Below are positions 25,056 through 34,200 of a DNA stretch of 64,000 nucleotides, in pieces. Numbering within the stretch: the stretch's first letter is position 1; the number at the start of each line of letters is the position of its first letter. The stretch is from Sunxiuqinia sp965230765 (lineage in GTDB: Bacteria > Bacteroidota > Bacteroidia > Bacteroidales > Prolixibacteraceae). The stretch lies in NCBI GenBank assembly GCA_965230765.1, contig CBDDLR010000002.1, forward strand, positions 992,001 through 1,056,000, written 5' to 3'. The notes beneath the pieces are model-generated. The model had not been told where the DNA came from and did no database searches. It was given only the letters and a program-made list of their open reading frames with translations. The translations under genes were made by a program, and so were the position numbers.

Positions 25056-26762
25056 TTAACCATCATTCATAGAAATCAGGAATTCTTCGATTGAACCGCT
25101 TCTCATCAACCTTGACTTGATGAAATCCATCGCTTCCAACGAATTCATATCGCCAAGATAGTTGCGTAAAATCCAAACTTTATCCATGATTCCTTTTGGC
25201 AATAACAAGTCTTCACGACGTGTACTTGAAGCAACAATATCCACGGCTGGGAATATTCGCTTGTTGGACAATTTACGGTCAAGCTGAAGCTCCATGTTAC
25301 CAGTTCCCTTAAATTCTTCAAAGATCACCTCGTCCATTTTAGAACCAGTCTCAGTCAATGCAGTTGAAAGGATGGTCAATGAACCACCTTCTTCAATGTT
25401 ACGGGCTGCACCAAAGAAACGCTTTGGTTTATGAAGAGCGTTTGCATCCACACCACCGGAAAGAACCTTACCAGAAGCTGGTGCAACCGTATTGTAAGCA
25501 CGTGCCAAACGAGTAATTGAGTCAAGAAGGATCACCACATCGTGACCGCACTCTACCAAACGCTTAGCTTTTTCAAGTACCATACCGGCAACACGAACGT
25601 GACGATCTGCAGGTTCATCAAAAGTTGATGAAATAACTTCTGCATTAACGCTTCTCGCCATATCTGTTACTTCTTCAGGACGTTCATCAATCAGAAGCAC
25701 AATCATGTAAACTTCAGGATGGTTAATGGCAATAGCATTGGCTACTTCTTTCAGCAACATGGTTTTACCCGTTTTAGGCTGGGCAACAATCAAACCACGC
25801 TGGCCTTTACCAATTGGTGCAAACAAATCAACTACGCGAGTCGAAATGTTATCGTGTTTTGGGTTTGCTGTTAAGTTAAACTTTTCATTAGGGAAAAGTG
25901 GTGTTAGGTGGTCAAATGGCACCCTGTCACGAATGTAATCAGGAGTACGGCCATTAATTTCCAATACTTTAATTAACGGGAAATATTTTTCACCTTCTTT
26001 CGGAGGGCGAATAGACCCTTTTACTGTATCTCCGGTTTTTAAGCCAAATAACTTAATCTGCGATTGAGACACATAAATATCGTCTGGAGAGTTTAGGTAA
26101 TTATAATCTGATGATCTAAGGAAACCGTATCCATCAGGCATAATTTCCAAAACACCAGAATTCACAATTATGCCTTCAAATTCATATGCTTTTTCACCAG
26201 GTGTGTTTTGGTGCTGCCTTTGTTTTTGCTGATTATCCCTATTCTCCCATTTGGGGGATTTCCCTTTTCGTTGTTGAAAATCTCTTTTTTGCTCAGGTGC
26301 TTTTTCAGCACTATTTTTCTTTTCTTCAACCGGACGATTTACTGTCTCTGTACTCTCTTTTTTCTTTACTTGTAGAGGTTGTTCTTTGGGCTCTTTTTCT
26401 GGTGCTTTGCGAACATCAGCACTTGGCGAACCTCCCTGTGGGCTAACTTTCTCAAAACCCCCTGGCCCTTTAACTGTTCGTTTGCGTTTTCTTTCTTTTG
26501 GATCAGTTTCGTCAGGTTTTCTATCCAAGGGAGAAACAAATTTCTTTTTTTCTACATGAGCAGCTTTAACAACATCTGGTTTCACTCTCTTCTCCTTCAC
26601 ATTCTCAGTTTTCTTCTCAGATGCAATTATTGCTTGTGTATCCAATATTTTATAAATCAAATCCTGTTTTTTATAAGATTCAATTTTTTTAATATTAAGC
26701 TCTTTTGCAATCTCTTTCAACTCAGGAACAAGCTTTCTGCTCAATTCAATAATATCATACAT
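25056..26762 (-). CDS. rho: Transcription termination factor Rho with a long charged insertion
   Basis: The 568-residue protein has a Rho_N domain at residues 1-45 (LSRKLVPELKEIAKELNIKK). Then comes a stretch at about 45-195 that is almost wholly Lys, Glu, Pro, Gln and Arg and looks disordered, then the RNA-binding cold-shock domain (GVLEIMPDGYGFLRSSDYNY) and the hexameric ATPase. The P-loop AQPKTGKT is near residue 330, with the DERPEEVTDM segment and the LDSITRLARAYN strand after it. E. coli Rho has about 419 residues; the extra length is the insertion. Rho ends transcription by translocating on RNA. In Bacteroides a similar disordered region has been reported to drive condensate formation. 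Confidence 0.96.
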   Translation of the reverse strand: MYDIIELSRKLVPELKEIAKELNIKKIESYKKQDLIYKILDTQAIIASEKKTENVKEKRVKPDVVKAAHVEKKKFVSPLDRKPDETDPKERKRKRTVKGPGGFEKVSPQGGSPSADVRKAPEKEPKEQPLQVKKKESTETVNRPVEEKKNSAEKAPEQKRDFQQRKGKSPKWENRDNQQKQRQHQNTPGEKAYEFEGIIVNSGVLEIMPDGYGFLRSSDYNYLNSPDDIYVSQSQIKLFGLKTGDTVKGSIRPPKEGEKYFPLIKVLEINGRTPDYIRDRVPFDHLTPLFPNEKFNLTANPKHDNISTRVVDLFAPIGKGQRGLIVAQPKTGKTMLLKEVANAIAINHPEVYMIVLLIDERPEEVTDMARSVNAEVISSTFDEPADRHVRVAGMVLEKAKRLVECGHDVVILLDSITRLARAYNTVAPASGKVLSGGVDANALHKPKRFFGAARNIEEGGSLTILSTALTETGSKMDEVIFEEFKGTGNMELQLDRKLSNKRIFPAVDIVASSTRREDLLLPKGIMDKVWILRNYLGDMNSLEAMDFIKSRLMRSGSIEEFLISMNDG

Positions 26763-27138
26763 AGTTTTGAATATTAATGGCTTCCAGGAAAATTAGAAGC
26801 CGATCACCTTATAACTTTGGATTAAGAAATAAAAATGGAATTACTTTAATCAATGAATTATTTTGCAATAATAAAGCAATATCCCTAAAATCCCAAAAAA
26901 TAATGAAATATAATCTGGACAGAACAACTATCCTAAAAACAGTACATATACAAAATTAGTTCATTCATTGCTAAAAACACGGATAATAGTTAAAAAAATG
27001 AATCGTTTATAAAATTTCCACAAAGAATTTCTATATTCATAACTTTTATATTTATTTTCACGACGACTTAATCAAAACCAACTTGATTAATTCGATGTTT
27101 TTTTGATGGATAATTACTGCTAAGACTTTTTTTCTATA
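26763..27138. other. Divergent intergenic region between rho and rpoD, with inverted repeat
   Basis: No gene is visible in this 376-bp AT-rich stretch. It must hold the promoters of rho (minus) and rpoD (plus). An 8-bp inverted repeat, TTAATCAA-N7-TTGATTAA, lies at 27068-27090, 49 bp before the rpoD start. It could be an operator or a leader hairpin. No clear -33/-7 promoter pair was found. Confidence 0.5.
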
Positions 27139-28005
27139 ATGAGGCAACTTAAAATTACAAAACAAGTTACCAATCGTGAAACTTTGTCATTGGACAAGTA
27201 TTTACATGAAATTGGTAAAGTTGATTTGTTAAGCGCAGATAAAGAAGTTGAACTCGCTAAGCGAATCAAAAAAGGGGACAGGGAAGCGCTTGAAGAATTA
27301 ATAAAAGCTAACCTTCGGTTTGTTGTATCGGTGTCGAAACAATATCAAAACCAAGGATTAAGCTTACCCGATTTAATTAACGAAGGTAACCTGGGACTAA
27401 TTAAGGCTGCACAACGGTTTGATGAAACCCGCGGCTTTAAATTCATTTCCTATGCTGTTTGGTGGATACGTCAATCAATTTTACAGGCTCTTGCCGAACA
27501 AGCACGAATTGTGAGATTACCGCTGAATAAAATTGGTTCAATCAACAAAATCAACAGGACTTTTTCCCAGTTAGAACAAGAATATCAGCGTGAGCCTACC
27601 CCTGAAGAGGTAGCCAAAATACTGGAAATGACCCCGGAACTGGTTGAAGATTCGTTAAAAGTTTCTAATCATCATGTATCGATGGATGCACCCTTAAAAG
27701 ACGAAGAGGGCAACAGCCTGTATGATGTAATGCTTAACGATGATTCCCCGAGCCCGGAAGAAGGCTTGATGAACAATTCGCTTCGACGTGAGATTGAAAG
27801 GACACTTGCTACACTTGGCGAAAGGGAATCCGAAATATTGAAATACTATTTTGGGTTGAATGGCTACAGGCAGCATACCTTGGAAGAAATTGGTGATGTT
27901 TTCGGATTAACCAGGGAGCGTGTTCGGCAGATTAAAGAAAAGTCGATCAAGAAACTGAAAAACAACTATCGCAACAGGCTATTGAAATCATACCTGGGCC
28001 AATAA
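27139..28005 (+). CDS. rpoD: Primary sigma factor RpoD
   Basis: The 288-residue protein is the short primary sigma of Bacteroidota, without region 1.1. It starts MRQLKITKQVTNRETLSLDK. Region 2 has NLRFVVSVSKQYQNQGLSLP, DLINEGNLGLIKAAQRFD and FISYAVWWIRQSI; region 3 follows; region 4.2 has TLEEIGDVFGLTRERVRQIK. It directs RNA polymerase to TTTG/TAnnTTTG promoters of the kind seen ahead of rplS and susC in this window. The rpe gene follows after 65 bp. Confidence 0.97.
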   Translation: MRQLKITKQVTNRETLSLDKYLHEIGKVDLLSADKEVELAKRIKKGDREALEELIKANLRFVVSVSKQYQNQGLSLPDLINEGNLGLIKAAQRFDETRGFKFISYAVWWIRQSILQALAEQARIVRLPLNKIGSINKINRTFSQLEQEYQREPTPEEVAKILEMTPELVEDSLKVSNHHVSMDAPLKDEEGNSLYDVMLNDDSPSPEEGLMNNSLRREIERTLATLGERESEILKYYFGLNGYRQHTLEEIGDVFGLTRERVRQIKEKSIKKLKNNYRNRLLKSYLGQ

Positions 28006-28070
28006 AACTTAAATGCGATTAAATTTCCCTATCAAGACTGAAAACTCTATTTTTGGGGAAAATTAAAAAT

Positions 28071-28727
28071 ATGAACAACCACAGGCTGATTGCACCTTCT
28101 ATTCTTGCTGCAGATTTTAACAATCTGGGATCTGAAATTGAAATGATAAACAACAGTGATGCAGACTACATTCACTGTGATATTATGGATGGTATGTTTG
28201 TACCAAATATTTCGTTTGGGATACCTGTGATTTCGCAAGTTTCGAAAATTGCAAAAAAACCTCTTGATGTTCATTTAATGATAGTTGATCCTGATCGTTA
28301 CATACAAGCATTTGTTGACAGCGGCGCATCAATTATTACGGTTCACGAAGAAGCATGCACCCATTTACACCGCACAATTCAAACTATAAAAAGTAAAGGA
28401 ATTAAGGCTAGCGTATGCCTCAACCCACACACCCCTGTCAATCTGCTTACAGATATTATCAGTGATTTGGACATGGTTTTATTGATGTCTGTGAACCCTG
28501 GCTTTGGCGGACAGTCATTTATTGAAAACACTTACTCAAAAGTTATCGCACTTCGAGAATTGATCGACAAAAAAAATCCCTCATGCCTTATTGAAATAGA
28601 TGGAGGTGTTAATTATGAGACTGGGAAGAAACTATTTGATGCTGGGGCAAATGTCTTGGTTGCCGGAAGTTTTGTTTTTGGTTCAGGTAACCCTACGGAT
28701 ACGATTTCGAAACTAAAAAAGGTATAA
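28071..28727 (+). CDS. rpe: Ribulose-phosphate 3-epimerase
   Basis: The ATG at 28071 gives 218 residues; a TTG start at 28053 is less likely. The TIM-barrel landmarks are APSILAADFNNL, the metal-site HCDIMDGMFVPNISFG, DVHLMI, the MSVNPGFGGQ loop and EIDGGVNYET. It interconverts ribulose-5-phosphate and xylulose-5-phosphate and so would take up the product of Gnd. TATTTTTG at 28048-28055 may be a -7 box giving a transcript of its own. Confidence 0.96.
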   Translation: MNNHRLIAPSILAADFNNLGSEIEMINNSDADYIHCDIMDGMFVPNISFGIPVISQVSKIAKKPLDVHLMIVDPDRYIQAFVDSGASIITVHEEACTHLHRTIQTIKSKGIKASVCLNPHTPVNLLTDIISDLDMVLLMSVNPGFGGQSFIENTYSKVIALRELIDKKNPSCLIEIDGGVNYETGKKLFDAGANVLVAGSFVFGSGNPTDTISKLKKV

Positions 28728-28750
28728 GTCAATACTACACCAGTATTGAC
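28728..28750. terminator. Hairpin between convergent rpe and the ECF sigma gene
   Basis: GTCAATACT and AGTATTGAC form a perfect 9-bp stem with a 5-nt loop, directly after the rpe stop and overlapping the last codons of the minus-strand sigma gene. On the minus strand CTTTTTT follows within about 10 nt, so it may end that transcript; on the plus strand no T run follows. Confidence 0.5.
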
Positions 28751-29295
28751 ATATATTCTTTAAGCTTGATGCGGATTTTTTTTAAGGCCCTGCCAATTTG
28801 CATTTCCACAGTATTAACAGATACGTCCAGTTCTTTTGCAATCTCTTTGTGTTTTTTGTTTTGAAACCGGCTCATTTCAAAAATCCTCCTGCACGCATTT
28901 GGAAGTGATGCAATAGAATCGTTGATCACCTTTCGTATTTCCTGAACTTCAAGGACGTCGGATTCTTCATAAAGCTTGGAGGTAATGGTTAAATCTTTGG
29001 GATCAGCAAGGCTCTCAATATATAACTCAAGTTTATTCCTCTTGCGTTTAAGGTGATCAAGGCATTTGTTGTGTATTGATCGAAGAAAGTAGGATTTATA
29101 ATTTTTTTCTATGCGGAGAATTTCCCTTTTTTCCCAGATAGCCATAAAAAACTCATCAACGACATCTTCTGCCAACTGACTGTTTTTTAAGATACTTTCA
29201 GCATAATGGCACAGATATCCAACATTTTCTTTGTATAGTGTTCGAAATGCATCCTCACTATTCAGGTCGATTATGTAATTATTCTGTATAACCAT
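28735..29295 (-). CDS. ECF sigma factor (Bacteroides-type sigma-70)
   Basis: The 186-residue protein has sigma region 2 (AFRTLYKENVGYLCHYAESI, then QLAEDVVDEFFMAIWEKR) and region 4 (ASLPNACRRIFEMSRFQNKK followed by HKEIAKELDVSVNTVEMQIG). It matches the expanded family of Bacteroidota ECF sigmas that control SusC/SusD loci. No FecR-type anti-sigma gene lies beside it, as is usual for that family, so it is either an orphan or controlled in another way. A perfect 10-bp inverted repeat lies upstream at 29377-29419. Confidence 0.9.
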   Translation of the reverse strand: MVIQNNYIIDLNSEDAFRTLYKENVGYLCHYAESILKNSQLAEDVVDEFFMAIWEKREILRIEKNYKSYFLRSIHNKCLDHLKRKRNKLELYIESLADPKDLTITSKLYEESDVLEVQEIRKVINDSIASLPNACRRIFEMSRFQNKKHKEIAKELDVSVNTVEMQIGRALKKIRIKLKEYMSILV

Positions 29296-29484
29296 CTAAA
29301 CCCCATATTCTAAAAGGTTAGCAAATATACTAGTTTTAAGATGAATACTTACTAATAAGGATTATCCTATACCGACATTCATTGAACTATAATATGTTTT
29401 ATGTGTGCATTCAATGAATTTTGAACACATGGGCGATAATTTACAAAAAATCACTAAATAGTATTTTGCATTTGTAAGATAAAA
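29296..29484. other. Spacer upstream of the ECF sigma gene, with inverted repeat
   Basis: The stretch carries no gene. ATTCATTGAA (29377-29386) and its exact complement TTCAATGAAT (29410-29419) form a 10-bp inverted repeat with a 23-bp gap, about 80-125 bp upstream of the sigma gene start. This may be a regulator site or a hairpin. Confidence 0.5.
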
Positions 29485-29516
29485 AAACCTGCCTTGAATC
29501 CAATCAAAGCAGGTTT
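29480..29516 (-). terminator. Terminator of the LamG/T9SS gene
   Basis: On the minus strand a perfect 8-bp stem, AAACCTGC with GCAGGTTT (29509-29516 with 29485-29492), is followed by a T run. It lies about 95 bp past the stop of the gene at 29609. Confidence 0.8.
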
Positions 29517-29608
29517 CCGATACATGTATTTAATTCACCAACCTATCAAAACAAACTAATCAATAGTTATTTGAATGAGCTGAGAATATCATAAGGCTAA
29601 AGCTGTAA

Positions 29609-31135
29609 TTATTGTTTCAGAATCTTTCTTACCAATATACCTTTTTCACTTTCAAGCTTAAGGAGATAGATACCTTTTTCTAAAGCTCCAACATGAACGG
29701 AAGATAGATTGCCATATTTACTTCTTACAAGCTGACCACTTATATTATAGATGCCTACGCTTTTTACATTTTTTGAAAAGTAAACTTCAGTGTTAACAGG
29801 GTTTGGATAAACATACAACCCTTCACTGTCCAAATCAACAAAACTAGTTGAATTGTCTTCTGTTAAAACAACTTCAGCACTACCGTTAATTGTTACATCT
29901 ACACCATTTGCTGTAATTCCGGTTACTGTGTAAGTCATATCGCCTGTTGGGGTAACAATTATTTCAATTGAGGCATCATCTGAGTTATGGGTAAGATCAT
30001 TTGTACCATCATTGTACGACACAACGTAAGGTGCTGTACCATCAGTTACCTCAACAAAAATTGTATCATTTTCACCTGTAATATAAGTACCACTTCCACT
30101 AACGGTTGCTGTGGGAACAACTGTTTCAGTAAAAACAACTTCAGCACTACCATCAATTGTTACTTCTACCCCATTAGCAGTAACACCTGTAACAGTGTAA
30201 GTTGTAGAAGGTCCTGATGGAGTTACATCAATAGATATTGTTGCATCATCAGAATTTGCAGTAAGGTCGTTAGTTCCATCCGAATAATTTACAACGTAAG
30301 GAGCTTCCCCATCAGTAACAGTTACGGTAAAGCTTTTTGTATCACCTGAAATAAAGTCACCTCCACCCGCAACGGTAGCTGAAGCAGTTGTTGTGGTTCC
30401 AGGATTCGCAAGTGAAGAAATTTCATTATCGGTTAATGCCCGGGAATAAAGTTGAACTTCATCAAGCAAACCATTAAAACTATTTTTGTCTTTATTAGCT
30501 AGCGCCCACTGCGACCTTCCAATATTGAAAGAACCATCACACTGTTCTGCCGTGAACTCAAATGTTGTTTCATTTTTCACACCGTCAACATAAAACGACA
30601 AGACCCCAGCTTCATACTTCATGGTAATATGCGTCCAGGTATTAAGCGTGATTGCCTGCTCAATCCTTTTTGTTCCGCCAGCAAGGTATGATGTCCATTT
30701 ACCAGCATGGTCATTGTTTTTAAACGTGTAAAGCCAGTTCCTTCTTCCAGTCTCACCAGTGCCAAGTTCCTGTGCAATAACTGTTGCATTGCCATTATCG
30801 CTAATTGTTTCTTGATACACCCATGCTGCAAAAGTAAAATCACCCGTAGATGGATCGAATACATTTGCTGGAGTCCGAATCCAGGCTTCACGGAATGCCA
30901 TACATTGACCCACCTTACCTTCAACATAAGTTGGTGTTATTTCAGTCAAATCAATAAATCCTTCAACTGCAGGATCACTGATGCCATTTTGGTAGGCAGT
31001 AGCATTATGCCCGTTAGCAGAACCATCATTGACATTTCCCTCGAAAGAATATTTAAATACCAACCCTTCCTGAGAAAAAGCAATTGAAGTAGCTGCTGCG
31101 AATAAAACTGTAAAAAGTAGAGATTTAATTTTCAT
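29609..31135 (-). CDS. Secreted LamG-domain protein with T9SS sorting domain
   Basis: The 508-residue protein has a signal peptide (cut near AFSQEG), a LamG/concanavalin-like domain at about 22-250 (VFKYSFEGNVNDGSANGHNA to FNGLLDEVQLYSRALTDNEI), two near-identical beta-sandwich repeats of 89 residues (about 252-430), and a T9SS type A C-terminal domain (LYVYPNPVNTEVYF to LLKLESEKGILVRKILK). LamG domains bind glycans, so it is probably a cell-surface or released carbohydrate-binding protein. The repeats are also similar at DNA level with a 267-bp period (acttcagcac at 29871 and 30138), a recent tandem duplication. It lies beside the HTCS regulator and shares an upstream motif with susC. Confidence 0.88.
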   Translation of the reverse strand: MKIKSLLFTVLFAAATSIAFSQEGLVFKYSFEGNVNDGSANGHNATAYQNGISDPAVEGFIDLTEITPTYVEGKVGQCMAFREAWIRTPANVFDPSTGDFTFAAWVYQETISDNGNATVIAQELGTGETGRRNWLYTFKNNDHAGKWTSYLAGGTKRIEQAITLNTWTHITMKYEAGVLSFYVDGVKNETTFEFTAEQCDGSFNIGRSQWALANKDKNSFNGLLDEVQLYSRALTDNEISSLANPGTTTTASATVAGGGDFISGDTKSFTVTVTDGEAPYVVNYSDGTNDLTANSDDATISIDVTPSGPSTTYTVTGVTANGVEVTIDGSAEVVFTETVVPTATVSGSGTYITGENDTIFVEVTDGTAPYVVSYNDGTNDLTHNSDDASIEIIVTPTGDMTYTVTGITANGVDVTINGSAEVVLTEDNSTSFVDLDSEGLYVYPNPVNTEVYFSKNVKSVGIYNISGQLVRSKYGNLSSVHVGALEKGIYLLKLESEKGILVRKILKQ

Positions 31136-31207
31136 AAGCTGTGTGTTTTGAAATTAATTGGTTATTTCAAATTTAGCTATGAAGCTCGACCAGCACTTTT
31201 AAATACT

Positions 31208-31224
31208 ATTCAAATCCTTTGAAT
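31208..31224. promoter_or_regulatory. 17-nt inverted repeat upstream of the LamG gene
   Basis: ATTCAAATCCTTTGAAT has 7-bp perfect arms around TCC, 73 bp upstream of the LamG gene start. The same frame ATTCA-N7-TGAAT, within a 27-nt window matching at 20 positions, lies upstream of susC at 35588-35604. A shared site for the HTCS or another regulator of this locus is likely. Confidence 0.6.
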
Positions 31225-31295
31225 TATTATTCTTTAAAAAATTATTTACAGTAAGCAATAGGCAGTAGGGTCTTTACATACAAAATGCTATGAAA

Positions 31296-34200
31296 TCAAT
31301 TCACATAATCGTTTATATACTCTGTTGGCGTTTTTCCGAATTTTTTCCTGAAGCTGGTACTAAAGTAACCCGGATCGTTAAAACCCACTTCATAGGCGAC
31401 TTCAGACACAGTTAATGCCCCCTGTTGAAGCAGTTGTGATGCACGGTTTAACCGGATTGTTTTTATAAACTCCTGAGGGGTTAAGCCAACCAACGAGGTT
31501 AATTTTCTGTACAACATAGAATTACTTGTCCCCATAAGTTCATACAAATCTTTTACTGAAAAATTTTGATTCGATATATTTTCTTCAATTGATTGTTTTA
31601 CCCTGGAAATAAATTTCTCATCTCCATTTGTGATTTTAACATCTTTGGGTTCCAATACCAGATTTCCTTTGTACCTGTCTTTAAGTTGCTGCCTCAATTT
31701 TAATAAAGAATCGATTCTGGCAACTAGTGTATTAACTGTCACCGGCTTAGCAATATAAGAATCTGCCCCGGCATAATACCCCTCCATGCGGCTATTCTCA
31801 GCAATATTTGCTGTAAGCATTATTACAGGGATATGACTCAATTCAAATGTATTCTTAACTTTTCGGCACAATTCGTTTCCATCCATGCGCGGCATTTTCA
31901 CATCTGTTAGAACAATATCCGGCGACTCATTCATAGCCATTTCAAAGCCTTCCTGACCATCTTTTGCCACAATGACCCGATAGTGTTCTTTTAATCGAAA
32001 TTGAATAGTTTCCCTCAAATCAATGTCATCTTCAACAAACAATAATTTCGTGTCCTTCTTTAAATCAACCATATCAGGCAGATTGCTAATGCCTTCTACA
32101 CCGATTTCATCCGGATCAACCAATCCCCTGACGTTCTGGTTATGCTCCAAGCTTGCGCTTATTTCTTCATTTTTATACCCATTTTTAGAAATAGGTATAC
32201 GCACAAAGAAGGATGTCCCTTCACCGACCTTACTCTCAACATTGATTTTGCCATGATGTAAATCCACGAGCTTTTTAGTTAATGCCAAACCAATGCCTGT
32301 ACCAATCTCTTTAGATGAACTAGAGGTCAATCGATAATATCTGTCAAAAATCTTATCCAACTCATGTTCCGGAATCCCAGGGCCACTATCCTTTATGGTA
32401 ATCTCCATTGTTTCTGATTCTTTATCTGTCAGTTTTGCAACTGAAAAAAGAACCAACCCAAGGCTACCCGTGTACTTGAAAGCATTTGAAAGTAAATTGT
32501 AGAGAATTTTATTTAGTTTATCACTATCTACATACCCGTGAATATTTTGATCAACAAACTGGCTAAATTCAATCTGCTGTTTTCTGGCCAGTGGTTTAAA
32601 CGATTCAAAAACCTCATTTACAAAAGAGCTAATATTCATTTTAGCCACAGACAATTTTAGGTTTTCAGTTTCTACTTTTCGAAACTCAAGCAATTGTTTG
32701 GTGAGATATATTAATTTATTGATGTTACGCTTCATCAAATTTAGTGAAGCATCGCCTTTTTGTTTATTGATCTTTTCTTCAATCAAACACAACAGAATTG
32801 ACATGGGCGTAAGCAATTCATGTGAAATGTTTGTAAAAAAACGCAACTTAAACTGATTCAACTTCTCAGTTCTCTCAAGCTTTACAGCCTCAATCTCCAC
32901 CGCTTGCCTCAACTTAACCCGATCCACAATTATTCTATTTATCACCACGATTGCACTTAGAATAAGTATCACGTAAATGGCATAGGCGAGATTTGATTTT
33001 AAAGGTGCAGGTTTGACACGAATTTTTAATTCGACTGGTTCTTTGCTCCAAACACCATGGCTGTTTGCAGCTTTCACCCTGAAAGTATAATCACCAGGAT
33101 CGAGATTAGAATATACTGCTCTTCGAAAACTTGCATCAGTATAAAACCAATCATCCTGAAAACCAATTAATTTGTAGGCAAACCTGTTTTTATTTTGGTG
33201 CGAAAAAGAAAGAGCAGAGAATGAAATTGACAAATAGTTTTGCTTGTGGTCCAAAACGAGTTTATCATTCTCAAAATTCTGGCTAACAGGCTCATCCATT
33301 ACTTGAATTTCAGTCAAAACAACACTTGGACTAACTTTCTGATATTTAATATCATTCGGGTTAAACTTATTAATCCCATAAAACCCTCCAAAATATAAAT
33401 TCCCAAATCGATCCTTAAATGCATTGCCTTTTACAAAATTATTTCCCTGCAAACCATCATCAACAGTAAACTTACGCACATATGCTCCCGAATCGGAGTT
33501 CAACGTTAAACTGAACAACCCATTGTTCGTACTTAACCAGATAGCTCCATCGTCTAAAATTATAATATCAAATATCTCTTCACAGTCCAATCCCTCCTGA
33601 GTACCATAATGAACCAATTTGCTGTATGTTTGATTATAGCAGTATAGCTTATTGCCTCCCCCCCCAATCCACAAATTACCATTGGCATCCTGTTTTATGG
33701 AATTAATCTTGTCAAACTCCAGCTTCCTGTTTGTATATGCTTCAAAACTTTTAAAGGTAAAAAGCGTGTCATTCTCAGCAATTGAGTTATCTGATCTATA
33801 AAGCCCAGCATTTTTAGTTCCAAACCACAAGTGATAATCCTTATCAACAAGTAAACTTTGCATAAATCGCCGGGTAAAATTTTCAGGATTTGCTTTTAAC
33901 ATCGTAACTGAAAATCTACGGGGTTTGTGTCTTGCTATTGCAATCCCCCTGTTTGTAGCTACATACACAGATTTGTCCGGTCCCAGCGAAAAAGCCTGCA
34001 CTGTTTTTCCACGAAAACCGGAATTAGCATTCTTATAAAACTTTCTTTTTTTTGTTTTAGGATTTGTTACAATTAACTGGTTATTGCCCCCCATCCAAAT
34101 ATTACCAAGAGAATCAGTTATCATTTGATCAATTCCACCCGGATTATTTTTAAAACGCTTAAATTTGGGAAATGAATTTACAGGTTTAAAAATATTATCA

